Under the pieces are notes generated by a model. It ran no database searches and was not told the DNA's origin. It was given only the letters and a program-made list of their open reading frames with translations. Both the position numbers and the translations under genes were made by a program. From Chlorobiota bacterium (lineage in GTDB: Bacteria > Bacteroidota > Ignavibacteria > Kapaibacteriales > UBA961), in NCBI GenBank assembly GCA_014191195.1, contig BJGZ01000012.1:1-64000 (forward strand): 64,000 nucleotides of DNA. Reading direction: 5' to 3'. Below, one piece after another: positions 1 through 8,581 of this stretch. Numbering within the stretch: position 1 is the stretch's first letter; the number at the start of each line of letters is the position of its first letter.

Positions 1-1
1 T

Positions 2-3000
2 ACAAATAGTAAAATCGCATCTGGTGTGATACCAACAACATTACCTCCAAGTGGTTCCGCGGGTGGCGATTTAGCAGGTAATTATCCGAATCCTATAATA
101 GGTACATCTGTAATTGGTACAAGCCAGTTAAAAGATAGCTCGATTACAAGTAGCAAAATTGCATCAGGAATTATTCCCACCACATTGCCACCAAGTGGTT
201 CTGCTGGTGGAGATTTGATAGGAAATTATCCAAATCCTACAATTAGTAATGGTGCTATAACAGGCCCAAAAATCGCATCTAATGCAATAACTTCATCAAA
301 AATATCACCAAGTTCAATTGGTACATCACAACTAAAAGATAGTTCGATTACAAGTAGTAAAATTGCATCAGGAGTGATTCCTACAACATTACCTCCAAGT
401 GGATCTGCGGTTGGAGATTTAGCAGGTAATTATCCGAATCCGACGATAGGTATCGGAGTTGTTACAGAATCCAAAATCGCATCTAATGCAATTACATCGT
501 CAAAAATATCAGCAAGTTCTGTTGGTACAAGCCAGTTAAAAGATAGTTCAATAACGATTGGAAAAATCGCATCAGGAATAATACCGACAACATTACCACC
601 AAGTGGTTCTGCTGGTGGCGATTTGATTGGGAATTATCCAAATCCGACGATTAGTACTTCAGTGATTGGTACATCACAACTAAAAGATAGCTCGATTACG
701 AGTAGTAAAATATCATCAGGGGTACTCCCAGTCTCATTGCCTCCAGAAGGGGTAGCTGGAGGCGATTTGACGGGAAATTATCCAAATCCGACGATTAGTA
801 ATGGAGTTGTTACTGAATCCAAAATCGCATCTAATGCAATTACATCGTCAAAAATATCAGCAAGTTCTGTTGGTACAAGCCAGTTAAAAGATAGTTCAAT
901 AACGATTGGAAAAATCGCATCAGGAATAATCCCGACAACATTACCACCAAGTGGTTCTGCTGGTGGCGATTTGACGGGAAATTATCCGAATCCGACGATT
1001 GGTACTTCAGTGATTGGTACATCACAACTAAAAGATAGCTCGATTACAAATAGTAAAATCGCATCAGGAGTTATTCCTACGACATTACCTCCAAGTGGTT
1101 TAGCTGGAGGCGATTTAATTGGTAATTATCCAAATCCTTCAATAGGTATATCTGTAATTGGTACAAGCCAGTTAAAAGATAGTTCTATAACGATTAGCAA
1201 AATCGCATCAGGAATAATACCTACGGCATTACCTCCAAGTGGTTCAGCGGGTGGAGATTTAGCAGGAAATTATCCGAATCCTATAATAGGTACATCTGTA
1301 ATTGGTACAAGTCAGATAAAAGATAGTTCAATAACGATTGGAAAAATAGCATCAGGTGTCATTCCTACAACATTACCTCCAAGTGGTTTAGCTGGAGGCG
1401 ATTTAATTGGTAATTATCCAAATCCTTCAATAGGTATATCTGTAATTGGTACAAGCCAGTTAAAAGATAGCTCGATTACAAATAGTAAAATCGCATCTGG
1501 TGTGATACCAACAACATTACCTCCAAGTGGTTCCGCGGGTGGCGATTTAGCAGGTAATTATCCGAATCCTATAATAGGTACATCTGTAATTGGTACAAGC
1601 CAGATAAAAGATAGTTCTATAACACTTTCAAAGTTATCATCAGGGGTACTCCCAGTCTCATTGCCTCCAGAAGGGGTAGCTGGAGGCGATTTGACGGGAA
1701 ATTACCCAAATCCGACGATTAGTAATGGAGTTGTTACTGAATCCAAAATCGCATCTAATGCAATTACATCGTCAAAAATATCAGCAAGTTCTGTTGGTAC
1801 AAGCCAGTTAAAAGATAGTTCAATAACGATTGGAAAAATCGCATCAGGAATAATCCCGACAACATTACCACCAAGTGGTTCTGCTGGTGGCGATTTGACG
1901 GGAAATTATCCGAATCCGACGATTGGGAATGGTGCTATAACTGGAAATAAAATTTCTCAAATGGGAGCAACTACTGGTCAAGTTTTAAAATGGCAAGGAA
2001 ATTATTGGCAATCTGGAAATGATATTACAGATAGTTTAAAGTTTTTGAAAGAAGATCGCAATATTGCTGTGCCAAATACAAGTAGGCCAGTTCATATATT
2101 ACAGCCAAAAGGTAATGAATCAACTGTAGATTTTGCAATAATGTCAAAAGGAAATGGAAGCATCATGATGTCCATTCCAGATAATACAACCTCTGGTGGA
2201 AATAAAAGAGGATATTCTAGCATAGATTTTCAGATGGGAAGAAATGCTGCTGATCAGGTTGCAAGTGGACTTTATTCTGCAATTATTGGCGGATATGGTA
2301 ATCGAGTTCAAGGAGAGTATGCAATAACTGCAGGAGGAAAATTAAATGTAGCTGATGGTAATTTTTCAGCATCAATAGGGGGATTTAATAATACCACAAT
2401 AGGTTCTAGTTCTGTAATTATCGGAGGGTCTGGAAATACAGTGACAGGTAATTATTCATTTATTATGGGATATAATAATATGGCTTCCGGAGCTTATTCA
2501 ACATGTATTGGTGGTAGTTCAAATCAAGCTCAATCAATGTTCGCTGCTACAATTGGAGGTTCAGGAAATACTGCATATGGAAAATCAAGTTTTACTGGAG
2601 GAGGTGCAGATAATTATGCATATGGTGCTAATAGCTCGATAACTGGTGGAATGAAAAATATGGTACTCTCTGAAAACTCTTCGATATTATCTGGAAGAGG
2701 CTTGACATTGCAAAACACGGCAAGTTATTCCATAGGAATGGTAGGAAATAATGCAAGTGGCAACAGAGATATGACATTATCAACACCAAATATAATGATG
2801 TTGGGAAATATTAGTTTATGGCTAACTAGCAATGATAGCACCGCAAAGGATATACGCTTTTTTGAGCCAAATTATAATATCAATTCATTTCCAGGCGCTT
2901 CTAATTATACTTCTATTAAGGCTGGACAACAATCAAATAATATTGAATATACTTTGCCTTTAACTGCAAGTAATAAAGCACATCAAATATTAACGGTTAA

Positions 3001-3295
3001 TACAAATGGTCAAATGAATTGGGGACAAGCCTTAATCACTCAATCTATTTCTAATGTAGATTGTGGGAATTTAGCAGCAAATGGAGGAACTGCATTTTGT
3101 GAAATCACTATTTCAAATGCTAATATTGGAGATATTGTGTCAGTTTCACCAAGATCAGATATGGAAAATGGAGTCATTATCGCTTCTTCAAGAGTGTCAG
3201 AAGCAAATATTATTAGAATCAAATTCGTAAATGCAACATCAACAGATATAAATCCCAATTCTATTACTTGTGATATTGTAGTAGTTCAACCTTAA
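2..3295 (+). CDS. Giant repetitive surface fibre / adhesin-like protein, 5' end missing
   Basis: The reading frame is open from the first complete codon, so the true start lies upstream of the window; the GTG at 26 only looks like a start because it encodes Val inside a repeat. Residues up to about 635 consist of twelve copies of a repeat with core LPPSGSAGGDLxGNYPNPT followed by GTSQLKDSSIT and SKIAS. After a linker, roughly residues 740-900 carry short IGGxxNxAxGxxS turns, the pattern of trimeric left-handed beta-roll heads as in YadA/Hia. No YadA-type membrane anchor or T9SS sorting tail is visible at the C-terminus, which ends in a beta-rich domain of about 80 residues. Proteins of this make-up are usually annotated as tail-fibre-like or adhesin-like in Bacteroidota. 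A surface-binding role is inference; the exact ligand and export route are unknown. Confidence 0.8.
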   Translation, partial: TNSKIASGVIPTTLPPSGSAGGDLAGNYPNPIIGTSVIGTSQLKDSSITSSKIASGIIPTTLPPSGSAGGDLIGNYPNPTISNGAITGPKIASNAITSSKISPSSIGTSQLKDSSITSSKIASGVIPTTLPPSGSAVGDLAGNYPNPTIGIGVVTESKIASNAITSSKISASSVGTSQLKDSSITIGKIASGIIPTTLPPSGSAGGDLIGNYPNPTISTSVIGTSQLKDSSITSSKISSGVLPVSLPPEGVAGGDLTGNYPNPTISNGVVTESKIASNAITSSKISASSVGTSQLKDSSITIGKIASGIIPTTLPPSGSAGGDLTGNYPNPTIGTSVIGTSQLKDSSITNSKIASGVIPTTLPPSGLAGGDLIGNYPNPSIGISVIGTSQLKDSSITISKIASGIIPTALPPSGSAGGDLAGNYPNPIIGTSVIGTSQIKDSSITIGKIASGVIPTTLPPSGLAGGDLIGNYPNPSIGISVIGTSQLKDSSITNSKIASGVIPTTLPPSGSAGGDLAGNYPNPIIGTSVIGTSQIKDSSITLSKLSSGVLPVSLPPEGVAGGDLTGNYPNPTISNGVVTESKIASNAITSSKISASSVGTSQLKDSSITIGKIASGIIPTTLPPSGSAGGDLTGNYPNPTIGNGAITGNKISQMGATTGQVLKWQGNYWQSGNDITDSLKFLKEDRNIAVPNTSRPVHILQPKGNESTVDFAIMSKGNGSIMMSIPDNTTSGGNKRGYSSIDFQMGRNAADQVASGLYSAIIGGYGNRVQGEYAITAGGKLNVADGNFSASIGGFNNTTIGSSSVIIGGSGNTVTGNYSFIMGYNNMASGAYSTCIGGSSNQAQSMFAATIGGSGNTAYGKSSFTGGGADNYAYGANSSITGGMKNMVLSENSSILSGRGLTLQNTASYSIGMVGNNASGNRDMTLSTPNIMMLGNISLWLTSNDSTAKDIRFFEPNYNINSFPGASNYTSIKAGQQSNNIEYTLPLTASNKAHQILTVNTNGQMNWGQALITQSISNVDCGNLAANGGTAFCEITISNANIGDIVSVSPRSDMENGVIIASSRVSEANIIRIKFVNATSTDINPNSITCDIVVVQP
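26..1930 (+). repeat. In-frame tandem coding repeats, 144 bp and 204 bp units
   Basis: Twelve units are visible. Seven complete units are 48 codons (144 bp) and four are 68 codons (204 bp); the extra 20 codons encode a second KIASNAITSSKIS module. All lengths are multiples of three. Some copies are almost identical at the DNA level: bases 1-127 match 1477-1603 exactly, and 711-1002 match 1635-1926 with one visible difference at 781/1705. This points to recent duplication or gene conversion within the gene. Confidence 0.9.
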
Positions 3296-3361
3296 CTATG
3301 TACGGTATTTGATTGCAAAGAAGACATTATCGCTGATACTTAAGTTACTTATTACATATAT

Positions 3362-3395
3362 AAAAAAAGGTGCTTCATATTTCTATGAGCACCTT
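3362..3395 (-). terminator. Rho-independent terminator of tRNA-His
   Basis: Read on the minus strand, an AGGTGCT..CAT / ATG..AGCACCT hairpin with one bulge begins directly after the tRNA 3' end and is followed by a run of seven T. Confidence 0.75.
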
Positions 3396-3396
3396 G

Positions 3397-3469
3397 GGCG
3401 AATGATGGGAATTGAACCCACGGCCAGCGGAACCACAAACCGCTGCTCTACCACTGAGCTACACTCGCC
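3397..3469 (-). tRNA. tRNA-His (GTG anticodon)
   Basis: The cloverleaf can be drawn on the minus strand: 7-bp acceptor stem (GCGAGTG with CATTCGC, one G-U pair), D arm GCTC/GAGC, anticodon loop TTGTGGT giving GTG, T arm GTGGG-TTCAATT-CCCAT. The histidine identity element G-1 paired with C73 is encoded. CCA is not encoded, so it must be added by a CCA-adding enzyme. The gene has its own promoter at 3505-3536 and terminator at 3362-3395, so it is a monocistronic unit. Confidence 0.95.
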
Positions 3470-3504
3470 ATTAATGTAAAGCAATTTGATTGCTGTTACA
3501 GTTA

Positions 3505-3536
3505 CAAAGATAGTATTTCAAGATTACTTATTCAAA
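3505..3536 (-). promoter_or_regulatory. Bacteroidota-type promoter of tRNA-His
   Basis: On the minus strand, TTTG (3533-3536) and TATCTTTG (3505-3512) are separated by 20 bp. This matches the known primary-sigma consensus of Bacteroidetes (TTTG near -33, TAnnTTTG near -7). The tRNA 5' end lies about 35 bp downstream. Confidence 0.7.
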
Positions 3537-3545
3537 AAAAAGTAC

Positions 3546-4949
3546 TCAAAATAAAGTATCTGTATTTTGTTGTGAATGAAGATGATGCTTTATATAAAGT
3601 TTAGTATCAAACTTAGATTTACACCCATTTGCGTTCATATATCTAATTTTTCCAAAGATTGGTCTTTCAAACCAAGCTCTGTCATGCACGCCACCAATAC
3701 TCCATGCTATTCCTGTATAGCCATTTGGATCTCTACCATCTAATTGATATGCATCATTTAAATAAATAGCAATTGATTGGGCTTCTTCAGGTGAATGTGT
3801 CCATTCAAGAATTTTTTTTGCCCAATACATTCGCATATAGCCATGCATTCTACCTGTGTATACTAATTCACATTGCGCAGCATTCCATAATTCATCATGC
3901 GTTTCAGCATTTTTAAATTGTTCTAAAGTATATAAATATTCTCTTTTATCGAAGCTATGAATTGAATGTGTTGTTTTTGCCCAATTAGGAAAGCCTTTGG
4001 AATCTGTATAACTGTCAGCATACAGACAATAATTATCAGCAAGCTCTTTTCTGACAATTAACTCTTCCAAAAAGGACAAAGACTGTTCGCTTTGAATGTC
4101 TTTTACTTCATATGCAATTCTTTGAGAAGAAATATTACCAACATGTAACCAAGGTGATAATCCAGAAACTGCTTTTGCATTTGGATCATTTCTTAAATGA
4201 TAAGTAGAGAGTGTATTCTTAACAAATAATGAAAAAGCTTCTTGAGCATGATATTCTCCGCCAGAAATTCCTAGAACCGGTTGAATATCAATATTAACTT
4301 TCAGCTGGGATTGAATTGCATCAAAATCTGTGAGGGGTGAATCGTGTAAAAAAGGGAAAGGATGAACAATTGGAGAGGGAATATCTACCAAGAATTCGTT
4401 CAAAACTCTTTTGATCTTTGGTCTTAAGGTATAAGCCCCAAATTCAACTTTTTGAGAAATAAATCTGGCAGGAACTATATTGTGACTATCTACTTCATAT
4501 ACGGGACATTCAACCATGGAAGCAACTTTCACCCTATTAAATACAGATTGTGATAATGGATCGAAATCAGTAAATATTGCGGCTGCATTATACTGCTGAG
4601 CAAAGGTGGAAATAGCTATTGAAGGCTCGTCACTTAGAACAGAAAAAAATGGAATATGTAAAGTATGAGCTTTTTGTTGGATCTCTTTCAGCCCATCTAA
4701 CATAAATGAATATTGTCTTAAACTTACTTCAAAACAATTAGGTACGATTGTACATACAATTACCAAGGGTAATTTATGTTGCAAAGCAGAATATTGAGCA
4801 CATAGTAATCCCCAATTATCTTGAATCCTTTGATCTCTACTCATCCAATACACTAAGCATGAGCCTTGATTATGTATAGCACAATAATCATCAGCTTGCT
4901 GAATATCACCATCTGCAGAAACTAAATAAATCCTTCGTGAATCAATCAT
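3546..4949 (-). CDS. phr: Class II CPD deoxyribodipyrimidine photolyase
   Basis: Light-dependent flavoenzyme that splits cyclobutane pyrimidine dimers in DNA. The N-terminal half is the photolyase alpha/beta domain beginning VYWMSRDQR, typical of class II enzymes. The C-terminal FAD domain carries the class II signature DGRDPNGY near residue 404 followed by WSIGGVHDRAWFERPIFGK and the RYMNANGC segment. Length, 467 residues, is normal for class II. It is the last gene of a minus-strand trio; the upstream secreted-protein gene ends 23 bp before it, so the genes are probably co-transcribed. No obvious light-responsive control element is seen. Confidence 0.93.
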   Translation of the reverse strand: MIDSRRIYLVSADGDIQQADDYCAIHNQGSCLVYWMSRDQRIQDNWGLLCAQYSALQHKLPLVIVCTIVPNCFEVSLRQYSFMLDGLKEIQQKAHTLHIPFFSVLSDEPSIAISTFAQQYNAAAIFTDFDPLSQSVFNRVKVASMVECPVYEVDSHNIVPARFISQKVEFGAYTLRPKIKRVLNEFLVDIPSPIVHPFPFLHDSPLTDFDAIQSQLKVNIDIQPVLGISGGEYHAQEAFSLFVKNTLSTYHLRNDPNAKAVSGLSPWLHVGNISSQRIAYEVKDIQSEQSLSFLEELIVRKELADNYCLYADSYTDSKGFPNWAKTTHSIHSFDKREYLYTLEQFKNAETHDELWNAAQCELVYTGRMHGYMRMYWAKKILEWTHSPEEAQSIAIYLNDAYQLDGRDPNGYTGIAWSIGGVHDRAWFERPIFGKIRYMNANGCKSKFDTKLYIKHHLHSQQNTDTLF

Positions 4950-4972
4950 ATTCTATTTAGAATTAAAAGTTA

Positions 4973-6001
4973 TCATTGCAACAATTTTTTGACTAAAGCT
5001 GAAGTGGTTTTTTTAAATGCCTCTAAGGTATCTTCACTTAAACCTGCCGTCAATTTCTTGATTTTTATCAAAGTACCATCTGGCTTTATTTGTTGTAAAG
5101 TCAGGCTGATATCTGCACCTTCTAATGTTTTTTTACATTTACCATTTATACAATAGGCAAATCCAACACTATATAACAAAGATAATTCTTCTTTATTTGG
5201 AAGATTGAAATTTTCTGTCCCCCTTAAACCTTTTAAAACATATACAGAATCTCTGGTAACTTGATCAATTGGTAAATACTTTTTCTGTTGTAAAGACGCT
5301 GCTTCAAAAAGGACTTCAAGGGCATAAAAAGAATTAACTTCTTTACCCTGAAAGATAGGCCAAAGTGATTTAATCTGTGTATCTTCTAATTGGAAACTAA
5401 TAAAACAAAGCGGTTCTGCTGGTGCTACTTGATACTCTGGAGACTCAGCTTTTTGATATAATAAAGAGTCACCTGTCACCTGACACATTGCCCTTTGTAT
5501 TGCCTCCACTAAAGTTGGATCATACACAATTGTACCAAGAGAATCTCTATATCGTAACATAGCCAAACCAATGCCACTTACAGATTGATTATAATCTTTG
5601 CCGGCTTTAGCAGAAATTTCTACTCTTAAAAGATTGCCTAACTTATCCACTCTTAAAAAAAATAAAGCTTCTGCTTTTAGCTGTTGTCCTACAGAAAAAG
5701 CAGTAGGGTCGATATTAGCATCTTTAAGTTTCTTAGCAATAGAATCACGTTCTTTTAGCGATACATATATAAATTTATCTGCTGCTCCTAATGCAATAGC
5801 CATTGCAGCATCGGTTTTACGGATAATCGAATTCGGAATATCTTTTCCATGTATTATTTCTGCAATCATAATACGTGCAAGTGTGGTATCCTTTTTTTGA
5901 GATCCGGGAGCTAAAGATTCTGTATGTATTTTTACAGTATCCTGCTTTGACATTGCAGGTACTATTATGATAAGTAAAAGAATAAATGTTAGTCTTAACA
6001 T
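4973..6001 (-). CDS. Secreted protein of unknown function
   Basis: I do not recognise a family with certainty. The start chosen at 6001 gives a clean signal peptide (MLRLTFILLLIIIVPAMS); an upstream ATG at 6049 would overlap the preceding gene by 11 bp and add 16 residues before it. The mature part opens with HTESLAPGSQKKDTTLARIM and has an alpha/beta segment (residues about 30-110 of the shorter form) with IYVSLKERDSIAKKL, loosely like TolB-like or CsgG-type periplasmic domains that assess protein amounts. The middle carries a Cys-containing beta-rich part. It sits between the HisA-like gene and the photolyase gene. A periplasmic or lipid-free exported location is the only supported statement. 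Confidence 0.7.
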   Translation of the reverse strand: MLRLTFILLLIIIVPAMSKQDTVKIHTESLAPGSQKKDTTLARIMIAEIIHGKDIPNSIIRKTDAAMAIALGAADKFIYVSLKERDSIAKKLKDANIDPTAFSVGQQLKAEALFFLRVDKLGNLLRVEISAKAGKDYNQSVSGIGLAMLRYRDSLGTIVYDPTLVEAIQRAMCQVTGDSLLYQKAESPEYQVAPAEPLCFISFQLEDTQIKSLWPIFQGKEVNSFYALEVLFEAASLQQKKYLPIDQVTRDSVYVLKGLRGTENFNLPNKEELSLLYSVGFAYCINGKCKKTLEGADISLTLQQIKPDGTLIKIKKLTAGLSEDTLEAFKKTTSALVKKLLQ

Positions 6002-6038
6002 GTATAATATTGAATTATGTATAAAAATCATTATCATC

Positions 6039-6809
6039 CTAAATTTCATTCGCTACAATTGATGGCTCTAATTTAGCTTCGATAGCTCTCCATATCCTTT
6101 GACAAGGAAAACGATTCTCGTATAAAGCTCTTCCAACTATTACAGAATCCAATCCAATGGAGGTTAACTGTTGTAAATCCCAAAGTTGTTTTGGCCCACC
6201 AACACCTCCCCCAACCGTTATTCTCATATTAGTAAGTGTTCCAATATTTTTTAAAACAGTAAAGTCAGGTCCTTTAAGAGACCCTTCCCATGCAATATCA
6301 GAATATACCATTCTTGTAATTCCAGCAGATTTTGCCAATTCTGCAAGTTCACTATCGGTAATATCTACTTCAATATCTGGAAACAGAGCTTTCCCTTGAT
6401 TGGACCTAATACCAATAACAACTCTGCTTGGTGTATATTTCTTAACAAGATTTTTTACACCTTCCAAATCAGATAGTAATACTTCATTTAAAATGATTCG
6501 ATATACACCATGTTCTAACCAAAATTCACATTGTTCAATTGTAGGGAAAGAAGATAATAATTGAATAGGTATATCTACAGATTTAACCATTTCTAAGATT
6601 GTATCAGTATTTGAAGTAGGATTATGCTCATCCATAGCATCATGATCTGTAATATGTAATGACTTAGCATTTTCTCTGCGCCATAAACGGGCTAATTCAT
6701 ATGGATGATTGGATATCTGAGAATAAAGAGATTCTGTACCAGGCAATCCTTGAATACATCGTTGACAATGGCCATGCTCTAAATCTATAGAGGGTATAAT
6801 GAGAATCAT
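6039..6809 (-). CDS. HisA-like TIM-barrel protein, catalytically divergent
   Basis: Homologue of phosphoribosylformimino-AICAR-ribotide isomerase (HisA, histidine biosynthesis step four). The start at 6809 (MILIIPSIDLEHG) matches HisA N-termini; an ATG at 6878 would add 23 unmatched residues. Using the shorter form, the catalytic Asp of the first strand is kept (D9), and the C-terminal phosphate loops are kept (GGG at 200-202, VGRALY at 225-230). However, the second catalytic Asp, found in strand five of HisA, aligns with Arg135; the GGGIR phosphate motif of the N-terminal half is replaced by LSSFP (85-89); and the TDI..DG motif reads SDIAWEG. No other his gene is nearby. It may be a repurposed paralogue rather than the working isomerase. 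Its 3' end overlaps or abuts the secreted-protein gene. Confidence 0.75.
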   Translation of the reverse strand: MILIIPSIDLEHGHCQRCIQGLPGTESLYSQISNHPYELARLWRRENAKSLHITDHDAMDEHNPTSNTDTILEMVKSVDIPIQLLSSFPTIEQCEFWLEHGVYRIILNEVLLSDLEGVKNLVKKYTPSRVVIGIRSNQGKALFPDIEVDITDSELAELAKSAGITRMVYSDIAWEGSLKGPDFTVLKNIGTLTNMRITVGGGVGGPKQLWDLQQLTSIGLDSVIVGRALYENRFPCQRIWRAIEAKLEPSIVANEI

Positions 6810-6957
6810 AATATTTGGTATAAGTAATTCAAGTATGGGTGTACAATGATTTATTACAAAATTACCAAGTTTCATCAATTCATACAGTACATGGTAATTT
6901 TATATTAGTATTTCATGTATTTTGCGCTCAGTTATTTATCATAATAAAGATAATTTT

Positions 6958-8088
6958 ATGAGTACACCTATCATTATACCTGTTACAAATAAAGCAGATA
7001 AATTACGCTTTATTAAATCACAATGGAATTTTTACAAAGGCGATAATTCCTTTGTTCCACCTATTATAATGGATAGGGAAAAATTATTAGACGAGAAAAA
7101 AAATCCATTTTATAAACATTCTGCTATTCAATTATTTCTTGCAGAGAAAAATGGACAAATCATTGGAAGAATAGCAGCAATAATTAATGATAATCATAAT
7201 ATTATCCATAATGATAATATCGGATTTTTTGGTTTTTTTGAGTGTGAAGATAATCAAGAAACAGCTAATGCATTGTTCCATGCAGCAGAAGAATGGCTTA
7301 AAAGCAAAGGGAAATCTGAGATTAGAGGTCCAGTAAATCCTAGTATGAATGATGAATGTGGATTACTGATAGACGGATTTGATTCTCCACCAGTAATTCT
7401 GATGACATATAATCCAAAGTATTATGAAAAATTAGTAGAAAATTATGGATTCGGTAAAGTTAAGGATCTACATGCCTATATATTAGATCAGAATACTTTT
7501 GTTTCTGATAAAATGCGCAGAACTGTCGAGATTATTAGGCAAAGATCACAAGTTACAATCAGAGAAGTAGATTTTAAGAATAAAGAAAACTTTAAAAGAG
7601 ATGTAAAAACTCTGAAAGAAATCTATAATGCTGCTTGGCAACCAAATTGGGGCTTTGTAAAAATGACTGATGAAGAATTTGATTTTCTTGCCGCAGACTT
7701 AAAACAAATTGCAGACCCAGTATATACATTAATAGCAGAAGTAAAAGGAAAAGTAGCTGGATTTGCATTAGCGATTCCAGATATAAATCAATCACTTATC
7801 CATAATAAGTCTGGTGGAATACTTGGTGCCGCTTGGCATTTACTCACCAAGAAAAAGAAAATCAATCTTTTAAGAATCATTGTACTTGGTGTATTACCTG
7901 AATACCAAAAAAACGGAGTAGATGCTGTATTGTACCAAGAGATAGGTTCCAGAGGTTTGCCCAGAGGAATACAGTATGGCGAGGCATCATGGATTTTAGA
8001 AGATAATGAACCAATGAAAAAGGCATTAACAACTACTATGCATGGAACTATTTATAAAACATATAGAATGTATCAAAAAACTCTTTAA
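6958..8088 (+). CDS. GNAT-superfamily N-acetyltransferase-like protein
   Basis: A conserved protein of about 376 residues, common in Bacteroidota-like genomes, with GNAT-type elements: FLAEKNGQIIGRIAAIIND near residues 57-75 of the preferred start, then a second acetyltransferase-like half with YTLIAEVKGKVAGFALAIPD and the V/A-LPEYQKNGVDAVLY segment that corresponds to the acetyl-CoA-binding turn. The substrate is unknown. I chose the ATG at 6958 because MSTPIIIPV begins the conserved region; the upstream ATG at 6922 adds 12 unlikely residues. It is transcribed divergently from the HisA-like gene, and a division gene follows 16 bp downstream. Confidence 0.75.
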   Translation: MSTPIIIPVTNKADKLRFIKSQWNFYKGDNSFVPPIIMDREKLLDEKKNPFYKHSAIQLFLAEKNGQIIGRIAAIINDNHNIIHNDNIGFFGFFECEDNQETANALFHAAEEWLKSKGKSEIRGPVNPSMNDECGLLIDGFDSPPVILMTYNPKYYEKLVENYGFGKVKDLHAYILDQNTFVSDKMRRTVEIIRQRSQVTIREVDFKNKENFKRDVKTLKEIYNAAWQPNWGFVKMTDEEFDFLAADLKQIADPVYTLIAEVKGKVAGFALAIPDINQSLIHNKSGGILGAAWHLLTKKKKINLLRIIVLGVLPEYQKNGVDAVLYQEIGSRGLPRGIQYGEASWILEDNEPMKKALTTTMHGTIYKTYRMYQKTL

Positions 8089-8104
8089 TCTATCATAATA
8101 CACA

Positions 8105-8449
8105 ATGGTAAGTCCTAAAAAGCAATCTAAACCATCACAAACAGAAATTCAAAAGAAGGGATTGCAACAAAAGACAATATATATTGCAATCGGAATATTA
8201 TTGATTTCGCTTTCATGTATTCTTTGGGGAAAATATGGCCTTATACAAAGATGGAGCTTAGAACAAGAAAAATTAAATTTAGTGATGCAAGTGAATAAAC
8301 AGCTCTTACTTTCTGATTCTCTACATGATGCTATTAAAAAACTTAGAAAAGATACGATGGAAATCGAACGCCTTGCCAGAGAACGATATGGAATGATAAA
8401 ACCCAATGAAGAAATCTTATTTATTTCTTCTCCTTCTAATGGAAAATGA
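8105..8449 (+). CDS. DivIC/FtsB-like septum formation initiator
   Basis: Small bitopic membrane protein of the divisome, which bridges FtsL and FtsQ at the division site. It has a basic cytoplasmic N-terminus, one membrane segment (about residues 25-42, IYIAIGILLISLSCIL), and then a periplasmic coiled coil (LEQEKLNLVMQVNKQLLL) ending in the family hallmark IERLARERYGMIKPNEE. Length of 114 residues is normal. It follows the GNAT-like gene by 16 bp and ends in a weak hairpin. The family is short and diverse, so assignment rests on topology plus the LARERYGM motif. Confidence 0.85.
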   Translation: MVSPKKQSKPSQTEIQKKGLQQKTIYIAIGILLISLSCILWGKYGLIQRWSLEQEKLNLVMQVNKQLLLSDSLHDAIKKLRKDTMEIERLARERYGMIKPNEEILFISSPSNGK

Positions 8450-8473
8450 AAAGTAAATCCTCATATTATATAT

Positions 8474-8506
8474 AGCCCATATTTCATTCAGAAAAGTGGG
8501 CTTTTG
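8474..8506 (+). terminator. Probable terminator after the DivIC-like gene
   Basis: Six-base-pair stem AGCCCA / TGGGCT with a 17-nt loop, followed by TTTTG. Weak but in the right place, between the division gene and sucD. Confidence 0.5.
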
Positions 8507-8581
8507 TATGCTATTCACAAAGTATTTTTTTCATATTTTTGTAATTGATTTCTATTCATTTTCTTTATATGAAAAAACAAC

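Noticed and set aside
26-28. GTG as start of the adhesin gene
   Set aside because: It is an internal Val codon; the frame is open to the window edge and the same repeat lies before it.
1-1930. CRISPR-like array
   Set aside because: Regular repeats, but they are long, in frame, and encode a protein with no unique short spacers.
5598-5900. 100-codon ORF on the plus strand
   Set aside because: Complement of the secreted-protein gene; composition is that of an antisense shadow.
8503-8541. Complete promoter for sucD (TTTG 8503, TATTTTTG 8534)
   Set aside because: Spacing of 27 bp is too long, and the TTTG is part of the upstream terminator tail; only the second box is kept as a weak hint.
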